Below are positions 29,933 to 41,982 of a stretch of DNA of 43,352 nt, in pieces. The position numbers and the translations under genes are program-made. This stretch comes from Pleurotus ostreatus/Saccharomyces cerevisiae fusant (taxonomy: Eukaryota > Opisthokonta), in the NCBI GenBank assembly GCA_024196135.1, contig JAMQCK010000181.1, positions 1 to 43,352 on the forward strand, read 5' to 3'. Each line of letters opens with the position of its first letter. Within the stretch, counting starts at the first letter, position 1. A model generated the notes under the pieces. The model worked only from the letters and a program-made list of their open reading frames with translations. It made no database searches and had not been told where the DNA came from.

Positions 29933-32604
29933 ATGTTCGACACGACGCCCCGGTCTGAGGTTGATGTGCATTTGAAGGCGAAGGAGGCGGGCCTCGTCAG
30001 GAAGGAGCTCTCTGAGACGACGCCGCTCCTCCCCAACGCTCGGCCGCGCACCAACTGGGCGAAGATGACGCTGGCCGTCACCCTGGTGGCTGCGTACTAT
30101 GCAGCGCTGCCCTTCCTTTGGCGTTATCTCGATAGTGGGGACGCTGAGGGTACCACGTGCGCGGTGTGCACGAGGGAGGCGGATGGGGTGTACACAGTTG
30201 ACGTGCAGAACACGGCGACGCAGTGCGTGGTAGTGCGAGACGAGGTGGTTGCGGACACGGGGTCCTTGGGTGCGTTCCTTCATGTTTCCATGCTGGAGAG
30301 GGAAGGCTGACTTCCTTAACAGACTTGGTTAAGGCTACCTATGGTGACATACATGTACACTTCGCGCCTGAGGGCGCCACAATCATACCCGGAATGACCG
30401 GTGCGCCTGGTTCTATACCCACCATACCCCTCCCGTCTCATAGCAGTTGAATGAAGAGTCGCATATGCATACCCTTTTACATGGAAACTATCGTATGCTA
30501 CCCCTCGAGGAGGCCAAGAATATCTCTGGTACGTCTTAGGAGAAGGCTGGCTCTAGCCTCAAGGTCTCACTGGCAGACCAGCTGCTGTTGCCCTCGTTCG
30601 CAGCTACATCCTCAGCGACCCAGATGTGTATAACAACAAGTCGAAAGTTATTGAGGGCTTCGGCTGGGATAGCACGATATGGCCGGAGAAGCGATGGCCT
30701 ACTGCCGTGCGTAACACCTTCAGCTTGCAGAGAGGGGTGCTCACGCCCACTCAGGCCGACCTCGACGCAGACGACATCGTCCGCGGCCGTCAGGTCGTCC
30801 TTCGAAGCAAGGATGCGCATTCCTACTGGGTGTCTGGCAAGACGATGGAGGTGAACGCTCCGTTTCCGGACGAGGTGGAGGGCGGGAAGATCGTCCGTGA
30901 CGAAGATGGGAAGCCAGTAGGTGCGTCACGCATATTTGCTCATCCTCCACGAAATGTACTCACTGTGCCATGCAATGATAGGCGTCTTTGTCGACAACGC
31001 GCAGAACCTCATCGCATACCCTGCCTACACGGACGAAGACCTCCTGAAGAAATTCAGCTATACTGCGAACGATGCGCTGTCCTATGGGATCACGACCGTC
31101 CATGATGCGAAACTGGACCCGAAGGAGATGGACTTCTTCCATAGGTGCGCAACTTGCACTGTATGTGCTTTTAACTGACGAGCTGACCGTGTCCGTAAAG
31201 ACAAGCATTGGCTGGTAATCTCAAGGTAGTTGGGACTGGCCCATTATGCTGCCTCACAATTGACCCCTCGCTACATAGGTCCGTGTGTATGGCATGCACT
31301 TCTTCGACGAGGACGAGGGGTACTTCGGCAACATCAGCAAGCCCGTCATCGGCGCTGGCAATGGCTTTTGGACGCAGCGCAGTGTAAAGATCGTTGCTGA
31401 CGGTGCGCAGGGTCATCATCTGGCTCTCAGGCTGGGACTGACCTTCATTTGCAGGCTCTCTACGAAGCCGGAGCTCATGCGTGAGTTAGGTGCTTTATTT
31501 GGTCCGTCCTCACAACTGATTTTACTAGCTATACGAAGACTACTCCGACGAAGCTGGCAACAGGGGCTTCATGCGCGTCCCCGCTGAAGTGCTCGAGGAG
31601 GTCATTCCGGCGTTCTTGAGGGATGGTTGGCAAGTGGTTAGTCCCTTGTCATGCCCTTTCTCTGCACATGCTGATTCCTTCGATCGTATAGAACGTCCAC
31701 GGCATTGGTGACCGGGCGAACGGCTACGTCGTCTCTGCCCTGGAGAAAGCGCTTGCTGGCGTCAACGTGACTGCAGCGCGCCCGCGGATTGAACATGCGC
31801 AAATCATGACGGACGAGGATATTGTGCGGTTGGGGAAGCTTGGTGGTGAGTTCACCCTTCGCTCGACGATGAATCTGAAGCTCAGTGACGTGTAGTCATC
31901 GCCAGCATTCAGCCAACACATGTGTAAGCGTCTTGCCAACAAGTATCTCAGTCCAAGCTCACAAGAGTATAGAACCGATGATATGTGGTATGCGCAGGAT
32001 CGTCTAGTAAGCCTACATATCTGCCCTGCTTTGAAGGCCCTTAACTAGCCGCACCCAGGGCCCCAAGCGCATCGAAGGCCTCTACGCCTTCCGCAAAATC
32101 ATGGACGCCGGCTCGCGCATCACATTGGGCTCCGACTCCCCCGTCGAGACCATGAACCCCATCGCGGGCATCTATGCAGCGATAACGCGCCTCACCGCGG
32201 ACGGACGATCGCCTCATGGGTCGGGCGGTTGGTAAGTGCTGTGCTGCGCGCGTCCGAGTCTTCTTCCGTCCCGCCTGCTGACATTCCCGCCCATCGACAG
32301 GTTCCCAGAGCAGCGCCTCACGCGGCTGGAGGCTTTGCGCGGTGAGTGGGTGGGACGTTGTCCGCAGTTTATGACGGCGGGACGGAGGACGATGTCTGAT
32401 TGCGGGTCTTTTTGTCTAGGATACACGATCGACGCCGCGTATGCTGCGTTCACGGAAGATCGCTTGGGCTCATTGGAGCGCGGGAAGCGGGCCGACTACG
32501 TGGTGCTTTCGCAGGATGTGATGAAGGTGCCGGTGGAGGATATGTTGAAGACGAAGGTGCTTGCGACGGCGATTGACGGGAAGGTGGTATATGGGGCGTT
32601 GTGA
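29933..32604 (+). CDS. Membrane-anchored YtcJ-like amidohydrolase (amidohydrolase 3 family)
   Basis: Fifteen exons give 628 residues: 29933-30269, 30323-30400, 30457-30528, 30582-30920, 30982-31144, 31201-31225, 31279-31402, 31455-31480, 31529-31636, 31692-31845, 31896-31923, 31973-32006, 32059-32231, 32301-32341 and 32420-32604. The family hydrolyses amides or cyclic substrates with one or two metal ions in a TIM barrel; the substrate here is unknown. A hydrophobic helix at about residues 45-63 follows a PLLPNARPR tail, so the enzyme looks like a type II membrane protein. Metal ligands seen: H141-x-H143 (ESHMH), His427 (VHGIGDRA), His459 (RIEHAQ) and Asp522 (GSDSPVE). The TIDAAYAAFTEDRLGSLERGKRADYVVLS end is typical. 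The HxH motif is preceded by TES rather than the usual D-containing form. Its acceptor at 30457 and that at 30582 were chosen by frame. Confidence 0.9.
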
Positions 32605-33126
32605 AGGTCCATCTTTTGTCTGGGATACCATATTCACTGTAGGTAGACAGTATAGTTCATAACGAGAAGTACACTCGTTCGGAATAGGCTTGTCTTTTTT
32701 TTTTCTTGCCGCCTCTGCTCGATTGAGTGCTGCTTTTACGGGCTAGCCGAAACCTGCAGAGAAGCTCCGCTCCGTGCATTCGGACTTCCTTTTGTGGCAG
32801 CTTCCTCACCTTTCCCTCGAGGACGAGCAAGCGTGGCAGGTTGCTTCGCTTCACTGACTGGGTTCCTTCGCAAGGCACCAAGTCGACAAGTTGTGGGTCC
32901 GAGGCTTTGATCGCCCGTGGGGTAGCCAATAATGACCCGATTTGGACACCCCTGGACCTGAATAATTCAATAGCTTCCGCGCGGCGCCCAAGGAATCTCG
33001 GCCCTCGCGGCGCTCGCTAGCCGGCTTGGATGGAAATAAATAATGCCAGGCATCGCCCGTGCCGCGAGGACACCTCTCTCCTCCCACCGTCACCTCCTAA
33101 TACCCTCCCTTTCCCTCACTTGAGCT
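32605..33126. other. Intergenic region, 522 bp
   Basis: This is the 3' flank of the amidohydrolase and the GH72 promoter. A run of ten T lies at 32695-32704. An AT-rich patch AAATAAATAA at 33034-33043, about 85 bp before the GH72 ATG, may serve as a TATA element. No gene seen. Confidence 0.45.
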
Positions 33127-35039
33127 ATGCGCGTCACCCGCGCAGCAGCGGCGCTCGCCCTCGCGGCCTCCGTCCAGGCGATCTCGAAAATTAGCCGGAA
33201 AGGCCGCTACCTGTACGATGACAGCGGCTCGCGCTTCTATATCAAGGGCGTCGCCTACCAGGAGCAGGGTGCGTGACGCGCAGGGCGAAGGGGGAAGTCG
33301 GGACTGACGTTTACGCGTAGGCACTGTCGTACAGAGCAGCGACAACAGCTTCGGCGAGCCGTCGACGTTCATCGACCCGCTGTCTTCGGGGAGCGCCTGC
33401 AAGCGCGATGTTTCGTACCTGCAGGACCTTGGCGTAAACACCATCCGCGTGTACAGCGTCAACTCCTCCCTCGATCATGACGACTGCATGAAGACGTTCA
33501 GTGACGCAGGGATTTACACTATGTGCGCTTGGCTGCCTTGGCCTCCTTTGCCGGCTCCTGCTGACAATCCGCCCAGAATCGACCTGTCCTTACCTTTGAA
33601 CGGGTCTATTGACCGCGCTTCCCCTTCGTGGTCCACAAACCTACTCGACCAGTACCTCACGACTATCGACGTATTCTCCGGTTATGACAATGTTCTCGCG
33701 TACAATGTTGGAAACGAGGTCGTTATTGGCGTCAACACGACCGTCGCCGCGCCCTTCATCAAGGCCGCCGCGCGCGACGTGAAGGCTTACTTGTGAGTAC
33801 TTGGTGTTTCGCCAAGGGTGCTCTTCTCTTACAGTCTGCAGGAAATCCAAGAGCTCGGACGTCTTGGTCGGCTACGCAGCCATTGATGGCACACCAAACT
33901 GGCGCGACCCGCTTGCGAACTACCTGACGTGCGACCCCAACGGCAAAGGTTCCGGTGACTATGCTATCGATCTTTACGGCCTCAACAACTAGTGAGCTGG
34001 CATCTTATCCACGCGTCCTCGTTGTTTCTCACACATACATAGCGAATGGTGCGGTGACTCCACCTACGAGGAAGCCTATGCGGGCACGAATGGCGATTAT
34101 GCCGGCCTCAGCATCCCGGCGTACTTCTCTGAGTTCGGCTGTGTCGAGTCTGGTCAGACGCGCACGTGGAGCGAAGTCGAGGCGCTGTACAGCGATGACA
34201 TGACCGACATCTGGTCCGGCGGCCTGGCGTTCTCCTACTTCCCAGCGGAGAGTGCGGCTGGTCAGTTCGGCATGGTCACCGTCTCCGATGACGGCAACAG
34301 CATCACGACCAGCGACGACTTCAACAACCTCAAGGAGCAGTACAACAAGGTCTCCCCTTCGAATGACCCGTCGTCTAGCTCGGATAACTACATCAACTGC
34401 TTCGCCACCAACGATACTTGGCTGGCCTCAAACACGCTCCCTCCCACCCCGAACGAGAAGCAGTGCGAATGCTTGGAGTCGAACCTCAGCTGCCAGTTCA
34501 CGCCTGCGACGGCCAACTACAGCACTGTCGTCGGCGAGTTGTTGAACTACGCTTGCAGCACGCTCGGCTCGCAGGGTGCTAGCTGCGACGATATTGGTGC
34601 CGATGGCGGTACCGGCACGTACGGTACCGTGTCCGGTTGCGACTCCAGTATGTTTTGTTTCTCTCAAAGGTCAATGTGGTTTGCTTACCATGTTGCAGCG
34701 ATCAAGCTTTCCTATGTGATGAGCTTGTTCTACGAGGCCAACGACAACAACGCCCAGGCATGCAGCTTCAACGGCAACGGCACTGTCAACTCGCAGTCCA
34801 CCGAGTCTGCGGCCTCTGGCGCTAGCGCATGTGTTTCGCCGTCCGTCTTCACGCCGACTGCACCTGCCAACGAGCCAAGCTCGACTGGAGGCTCTGGCAG
34901 TGGTGGCAGCAGCAGCAGCGGGTCGAGCGGCTCGGACGAGAACGCTGCCGCGGATATCTGGGCCGACAAGCGCGCCTTCGCCGGCATGGGCATCGCTGTC
35001 GTTGTCTCTATGTTCAGCGCTGTGTGGACGCTGCTCTAG
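33127..35039 (+). CDS. GPI-type GH72 beta-1,3-glucanosyltransferase with X8 domain (Gas/Gel family)
   Basis: Six exons (33127-33268, 33321-33522, 33577-33792, 33842-33991, 34043-34647, 34699-35039) give 551 residues. The enzyme cuts and re-ligates beta-1,3-glucan at the outer plasma membrane, extending wall glucan. Residues 1-18 are the signal peptide. The GH72 domain spans about 20-330; the acid/base Glu162 is in YNVGNEV and the nucleophile Glu267 in YFSEFGC. A Cys-rich X8/CBM43 domain follows (about 378-490), starting INCFATNDTWLAS. Then comes a Ser/Gly linker and the hydrophobic tail FAGMGIAVVVSMFSAVWTLL, a GPI-anchor signal. It is therefore the GH72+ subclass. Length and domain order fit the family exactly. 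Confidence 0.95.
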
Positions 35040-35385
35040 GCGTAAGCCAGTCACAATTTTTCGTGATCACGTTCAAGTTCGTGTAATGCAGACTTTGACC
35101 ATCGCTATTGGACTTTTAGCTTTCAGGCTAGTAATCTTCAAGTGTATCTACTTCACGGCTGTTTGTACTGCGCCTTGTACCCTCGTACTCTATACCTTAT
35201 TGTGCAGATACTATTGAGAATTTGTTTGGAGCTCTTATTGCTGTGTTGTGTTGTTAGTTGCTTGTCAAGGTTGGCCTGCGTTGAATTGAGTCTACGCCAC
35301 AAAGTCGATGGCCACCGCGTGACAGCCGACGCGACCGTGACGGGCAATTATCGAACACCTTGCACACTTGCCTTGTTCCCCCACC
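35040..35385. other. Intergenic region, 346 bp, ISWI promoter
   Basis: This lies between two plus-strand genes and should hold the GH72 3' UTR and the ISWI promoter. The sequence is T-rich from 35100 to 35270. No motif stands out. Confidence 0.4.
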
Positions 35386-38300
35386 ATGAGTGTACGCGCT
35401 TCCCCCTCCCCCGCTGTCGTCCCTGACTTTATCGCACAGTCCACTGGCCCCGCACCCATGGAGGAAGATATGCTCAGCGACGCGGTTCCCAGCAACATCG
35501 TCTCGCGACAGGTGCGCGTCTGGCGCATTGATGGACTTGGTCATATACTGACAATGGTGCAGCCCAGCAATGGCGCGAGCGAGGAGCCTGAAGAGGCCCC
35601 GGAGAAGGATGAACTGGAGAGCGAAGGCGGCCAAGATGTGCGTCGCATATCCTCCATACAAATGCACTGACTGACGCGAGACATCCAGGACGGCGACTAT
35701 GCTGACCCCAAGTCTACACCAAAGAGGCGGGGCAGGAAGACGGAGAAGCAGAAGGCCGCCGACTCGAGTTTACTGAAGAAGCGAGAGGAAATGGACAAGA
35801 ACAAGGTGCGTGGGCACATTGTCATTATGCGCGCCTATGCTAACCTCGCGTATGACAGATCACCGACGCAGTGAAGCGCTATTCCTACCTGCTCGGGCAG
35901 ACAGATCTCTTCAAGCACTTTGTGGACATCAGGGTACGATCATTTTCGCCACCGAAGATGCGTTGCTCATCCCCTCCAAGCGCGCCCAAGATCCTGAGTA
36001 TGCTGCCATGATGGACGCACAACCCAAGCCGAAGGGCAGGGGACGCAAGAAGACGATGTTGGTATCCTTTTCTCTCACCCGTATCCCTGCTGACAAAGCA
36101 TGTTCGCAGCGATGCCAGCACGCGCCATCGCAAGTCAGAAAAGGAGGAAGATGAAGAGCTGCTGAAAGAGGGCGAGCGCGCCGTTGATGGCAGCGACCAA
36201 CCCTACGTGTTCGAGGAGTCTCCTAGCTGTGTGTGCCCCGACAACTGCGTTGTGTGAAGCGATTGATCTTTTCCACCAGTCATCAACGGCACTATGCGAG
36301 CGTACCAATTGCAGGGTCTCAACTGGATGGTGTCGCTGCATCACAATGGGTTGAACGGTATTCTTGCAGACGAGATGGTGCGTGGCTCCTCTGCTCACTT
36401 GTTGGACGCTGCCTAACTCTGCTCTAGGGTCTCGGCAAGACACTGCAAACCATCTCGTTCCTCGCCTACCTCAAGCACCACCATGGTATCAAGGGCCCTC
36501 ACCTCATCATCGTCCCGAAGTCCACTTTGCGCAACTGGGAGCGCGAGTTTGAGAAGTGGACACCCGACTTCAAGGCCGTCGTCCTCACTGGGTCCAAGGA
36601 GGAACGTGCGGAGATTGTGGCGAGCCGCCTCATCACCGAGGACTTCGAAGTCTGCATCACCTCCTACGAGATATGTCTCATCGAGAAGAGCGCGCTCAAG
36701 AAGTTCTCGTTCGAGTACATCGTCATCGACGAGGCGCACCGCATCAAGAACGTCGACTCCATCCTCTCCGAAGTTGTTCGGTCGTTCATCTCGCGTGGTA
36801 GGCTGCTCATCACGGGCACGCCGCTGCAGAATAACTTGCAGGAGCTGTTCGCGTTGCTTAACTTCATCTGCCCTGAGATCTTCAGGGACTACAAGGACCT
36901 GGACAGCTTCCTGCACAAGGACACGGGCGATGGTGTGGATGAGGAGGAGAAGAGCAAACGTGTCGTTGAGGCTCTTCACAAGATTTTGCGTCCCTTCCTT
37001 CTGCGTCGTGTCAAGTCCGACGTCGAGAAGAACCTGCTGCCGAGTAAGTGGCTGCCTTCGGCTCGAAGACACTGTGCTGACCCAGTTTGCAGAAAAGGAG
37101 ATCAACATCTATGTCGGCTTGAGTGACATGCAGCGCAAGTGGTACCGCTCGGTCCTCGAAAAGGACATCGACGCTGTCAATGGTCTCACTGGCAAGAAGG
37201 AGGGCAAGACGCGGCTCATGAACATGGTCATGCAGCTCCGCAAAGTGACCTGCCACCCGTACCTGTTCGACGGTGCTGAGCCGGGCCCGCCTTACACCAC
37301 CGACGAGCATCTTGTAGAGAACTGCGGCAAGATGCTCATCCTTGACAAGCTGCTGAAGTCGATGAAGGAGAAGGGCTCCCGCGTGCTTATCTTCAGTCAG
37401 ATGAGCCGTATGCTCGACATTCTCGAGGATTACTGCTTGTTCCGTGGTTACAGTATGTTGAACCCATCTGTGCTCTGATTTTCCACTGACACCCGTTGCA
37501 GAGTACTGCCGCATAGACGGTGGAACCGCTCACGATGACCGTATCACGGCCATCGACGAGTACAACAAGCCCGACAGCGACAAGTTCATCTTCCTGCTCA
37601 CCACGCGTGCCGGTGGTCTCGGTATCAACTTGACCACCGCCGACATCGTCGTTCTGTACGACAGTGATTGGAACCCGCAGGCGGATTTGCAGGCCATGGA
37701 CCGTGCTCATCGTATCGGCCAGACCAAGCAGGTTTACGTCTTCCGCTTCATCACAGAAGGCAGTGTCGAGGAGCGCATGCTGGAGAGGGCAGCGCAGAAG
37801 TTGCGGCTCGACCAGCTTGTCATCCAGCAGGGAAGGCAACAGCAGTCGAAAGGTCAGTAGTCCGAAATGCCGCTTGAATTCCTACTGACATCCCTACAGC
37901 CGCCAACAAGGAAGAGCTGCTCGACATGATCACCCACGGCGCTGAGAAGATCATGAACGCCTCTGACGAGCTTCTTATCAACGACGACATCGACGAGATC
38001 ATCCACCGCGGCGAGCAGCGCACGCACGAGCTAAACAGCAAGTACGAAGGCCTCAACCTCGAGGACCTGAGCAACTTCAAGTCCGACGCGTCCGTGCAGC
38101 AATGGGAGGGCGAGGACTTCCGGAGCAAGAAGAATCTGAACTTCAACATGATCTCCCTGGCGAAGCGCGAGCGCAAATCGAACTACTCGGTCGACAACTA
38201 CTTCAAGGATACCCTGCGCGCTGGACCTGCGAAGGTGGATAAGGCGCCGAAGTTGCCCAAGGCACCGAAGCAGGTTACTGTGTCAGTCTTGGTCATCACG

Positions 38301-39393
38301 TTGTCAGATTCATGTTGCTCATAGTTTTCGCAGTCAGGACTTCCAGTTCTTCCCTCAGGAGCTTACGCAACTGCAAGAGCGCGAGCTTGCTGTGCACAAG
38401 CGTCTGAACGACATCAAGGCGACGACGCGAGAGCCTGCAGGCCCGGAGGACACCCCAGAGAAACTTGAGGAAGAGCGGCAAGCGGCGCAGGAGTTCATCG
38501 ACACGGCCGAGCCTCTGACTGAGGAAGAAATCGCGCAGAAGGATGCGTATATCAGCAAGGGCTTCGGCGACTGGACCAGGCGCGACTTCCAGCAGTTTGT
38601 GCGTGGGCTGGAGACCTACGGATGGTGAGTGCATTGGGTTCGCAATGTGCAATGAAGCTGACAACAGTGCAAGGGGTGCGAGCTTCGACCTCTACGCCTC
38701 AGAAATCCCCGATAAGACTGCGGGCGATGTGGCGCAGTACTACAAGGTCTTCAAGGACAGGTGGACTACTCTAGCAGGTATGCACCCACATCTTGTTGGC
38801 TCGTCAACTTAAACACTGACACTCTTCCAGATCACCCCAGGATAGCCGCCCGCATCGCCGAGGGCGAGCAGAAGCGCAACAAGCGCCAAAACCTGGAGCA
38901 GCTCCTCGAGGAAAAGATCAACTCCGTCAACTACCCCATGCAGGAACTCGAGCTCAACTACCCGACCACGAAGGGCAAGGTCTACAGCGAAGAGGAGGAC
39001 CGGTATCTGCTCTGCCGGCTGTACCACTACGGGATGCAGACGGAGGACGTGTACGAGCGCATCAAGAAGGATATTACGGAGTTCCCTGTGTTCCGCTTCG
39101 ACTGGTTCTTCAAGAGCCGGTCGGCGATCGAGCTCAACAGGCGGTGTAATACGCTGCTGGGGATGATTGAGAAGGAGGCGGAGCAGCAGGCGGCGGAGCA
39201 GAAGGCGCAGAGCAGTAGTAGTACGAGGGGCAAGGTGAGGGAGCTCATTCATCTGCAGTGGGTTTGCATGCTGACGGGCCTCCAGAAACGTGGCATCGAC
39301 GAGGTCAAGAAGCAGGACTCGCGCGCGCCGACGCCGACAGGCTCTGCCGCAGGCTCGACAGCGAAGCGGGCGACGAAGAAAAAGAAGACATGA
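35386..39393 (+). CDS. ISWI-family chromatin-remodelling ATPase
   Basis: Fifteen exons give 1102 residues: 35386-35511, 35563-35637, 35689-35805, 35859-35933, 35981-36057, 36110-36228, 36280-36377, 36428-37043, 37093-37452, 37502-37852, 37900-38281, 38334-38624, 38668-38777, 38831-39234 and 39286-39393. ISWI ATPases slide and space nucleosomes using ATP. The N-terminus is acidic with an [10 protein letters not shown] basic patch. The SNF2 ATPase core has motif I DEMGLGKT (about residues 227-234), motif [10 protein letters not shown] and [12 protein letters not shown]. The helicase C lobe has [26 protein letters not shown] and [16 protein letters not shown] ([21 protein letters not shown]) and SLIDE ([17 protein letters not shown] to [12 protein letters not shown]) domains follow, and a Lys-rich tail ends the protein. 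The intron at 38625-38667 is only 43 nt, and that at 36058 has a GTTGGT donor. Confidence 0.95.
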
Positions 39394-39722
39394 CTATGTT
39401 CTGTCTTCGTTCCTTACCTGTTCTCGTTTGGTCTGTGTCTTCCTGCTGTCCTTTCGTACTATTTTCTTGATATATATGTCGTTGTCTGTCTGTTTCGCTC
39501 ATCTACGCATAGAGCCATGTAATTCTACAGCCCGTGTACAGGATAATATAGAAATGTGACAACAACCAGGTGTCATGGTGGGTTACAAACAACAGTCGTG
39601 AGGGGAAAGGAGAAAACAAGCGAACAGTCCGTGCGGTGTATGTGTGAGTTCTTGAGGTGTGTATGGCGTAAATTGCGTGTTGAAAAGCTTGCAGAAGGCG
39701 AATGGCATGCAGAATACGGAAT
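39394..39722. other. Convergent intergenic region, 329 bp
   Basis: It contains the 3' ends of the ISWI gene and the following minus-strand gene. It is T-rich after the ISWI stop (39410-39500), as expected for a 3' UTR. Nothing else seen. Confidence 0.45.
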
Positions 39723-41562
39723 TCATGCGTAGGTGATCTTGAGGAGACCGCCCTTGCCGCTGTCGAAGGTGGCGAGGAGGCCGTCGTCGGTGAGGGTCGT
39801 AATCGCATCATGAATCGGCTTTCCGTCGATCTCGTACGTGACGTGCTCGTCGAGCGTGGAATCGTAAGGGTAGAGGAGGATCGCCGTCTTCCCCGGCGCG
39901 ACGTTGGCGTGGAGGACGTGCGTTGGCGCGGCAGTTACGGTGGGCGGCCGCGTGGACTCCTGGCGGACGACCGCGGGAGGGGCTGGGGCTTGGGTGGCAG
40001 CCGGAGCGCTACCATGTTGCTGCTCCGGCGGCACGGCGGACACCACCGAGCGCGGGCTCGACGGTGTCTTGAGCATCGCCTTCCGTCCGCGGCGCTTGAT
40101 GACGACGCGGTAGAAGACAACAGCGAAGACGAAGGGGAGGAGGAACATGAATTTGAGGCATCGGAAGAGGAAGCTGCGGCGCTTGGGAGGCGGCGGAGCG
40201 ACGGAGCTGGCAGACGAACGCGTCTGCGGCGAAGCGACCGAGTGCTGTGAGCGCTGGGGGCTCACGGGGGAGGGCCCTGGCGTCTCGGTGGCGGGCTTGG
40301 GTGCGGGAGCCTCGGCGACAACCTGCGCGAGGGAAGGCAGGGGTGTGATGACCTGCGGAGGCGAGGGGGGCGGGGTAGGCAGCGCCGAGTCCGCCAAAGC
40401 GACATGCGGGACCAGAATGGCGGTCTCCACGGGCGGGCCCAGGGTGCGAAGAGGCGCGATCGCGAACGAGCCACCAGACGGAGGTATGGTGAGCTTGACG
40501 GTCGGCTCCATGGTCTCGGCGAGCGCGGTGCGCGTCTGCCCGCTCAGCGGACAGTGCACGGCGTATCGCATGCCCTCTTTGATGCCGAAGGGTGCGAGCG
40601 CCATATCCACTGTGCGTGGGCCCTGCGAGAGCACACCTGGCAGAGGGACGAGGACGCCTTGCACCAGGTCGGAGTGCTTCGCCCAGAGGACTGCGAAGCC
40701 TGGAACCTCGGGGGACATTTCGCTGGTGTGAGAGGCTGGAATTCCAGAATCGAGGCGGACGACTGCCTTGCCATACAGCTGGATGGACCCCGAAGACTCA
40801 TCATAAGTGAGGGACGCGTCGTGAGGGATGGTACTGATGACGATGGGATGAGGGCGCGTGAGGGACGCTGGGGAAGACTTGGGCAGTAGGACCAAAGTCG
40901 GCGATCCAACGACTCTACTAAACGATTAGTACTTCCCCCTCCCCTCACAAACTGAACACGCACCCAGGCCTCCCCCCGATCCCACACACCTCGTACTCAT
41001 TCTGCCTCCGCACCCGCGCGATCACCAACCCCGCATCTTCCCCACCCGACCGATCCAGCACGCTCTCGCTCCCCACGTCGCCCTCCCAGGCGCCCTCCAA
41101 GTCGACCGGCGGCTGCTCACGCTCGACCACGAGCCTTCCATTGTTCCCAAACTGCCCGAGCCAGCGCACCTGCCCCGAGGGGTAAAGCAGGCGATAGGTG
41201 AATGCGAACTCCACCGCGCGCCCCGCCAGCGGGACTACGAGGGGGAGGGCCAGTGTATGCTGCGTCGAGTCCGCCACTGCAGACGAGCCATCATCAAGGG
41301 GACCGAGACTCAGTGCGCCTTCATCGTCACCCGCAGCACCAGCCGCATCGATCTCGACAAAGTCCAGCTCGCCCCACTGCCCCGCGCACCTCCCCCCGCC
41401 AGGCATATCGGACCACGCCTGCACGATCGCGCCCGCCTTCTTCAGCTCCGCGTACTCCTTCTCATCAAACACAGCAAGCAGGCGCATATGCGCCTCACCA
41501 TCGAGCGAGGGCACCGCGACGCGAGTCGTCGTTCCTAGCGCGGGGTTGAATGCGATCCGCAT
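39723..41562 (-). CDS. Uncharacterised single-TM protein
   Basis: Two exons (41562-40964 and 40917-39723, intron 46 nt) give 597 residues. I recognise no family. There is no N-terminal signal peptide. Residues 1-370 look folded and beta-rich (for example RIAFNPALGTTTRVAVPSL, RAVEFAFTYRLLYPSGQVRWLG, SLTYDESSGSIQLYGKAVVRL and VQGVLVPLPGVLS). The N-terminal 200 residues and the next block may be two beta-sandwich units. A Pro/Ser-rich linker leads to one membrane helix at about 453-472 (CLKFMFLLPFVFAVVFYRVV), followed by IKRRGRK. A Pro/Ala-rich linker and a small globular C-terminal piece (KTAILLYPYDSTLDEHVTYEIDG) close it. With no signal peptide it could be a tail-anchored-like or internal-signal membrane protein. 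Role unknown. Confidence 0.8.
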
Positions 41563-41982
41563 GGTCCAGGCAGCGGGAGGGGTCAATCGGCGGGGAGGGA
41601 GGTCACCGACAATGAAGACGATGAGGGGGAAGAGAAAGGAGAAGAATGCGGGCGAGATCGTCGCCAGGCCGTTTTGCCCTCGGGCAACGAGTGTGCGGCG
41701 TGTTCTGCATCGTGCTCGACAAATCAGGCAGGATACAATGGGCAATTGTCATTGTCTGATGGTGATCATCGTCAGCGGCGCGGTCGCGGTCGTTACATGA
41801 CATCACATACAGGTATAATCCAGCCGAGGCATCTAAAGTGAGCGCTGTACTAGCGTCCAACCAAAATATACACATAGCAGAGCAGTATAGACAGCATACG
41901 ACAGGGAGAGGGGAGGGAGAGCAAAGCATGGCGACGGATAAGCAGGAGCGAACGGAAGGCAGCAATGGGAAGATAAACGTGA
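41563..41982. other. Intergenic region, 420 bp
   Basis: This lies between the RING gene stop and the start of the single-TM protein, both on the minus strand, so it holds that gene's promoter. No clear TATA box, repeat or further gene. Confidence 0.4.

Noticed and set aside
36413..37108. Minus-strand open frame opposite the ISWI ATPase
   Set aside because: Antisense to conserved helicase motifs and without any domain of its own.
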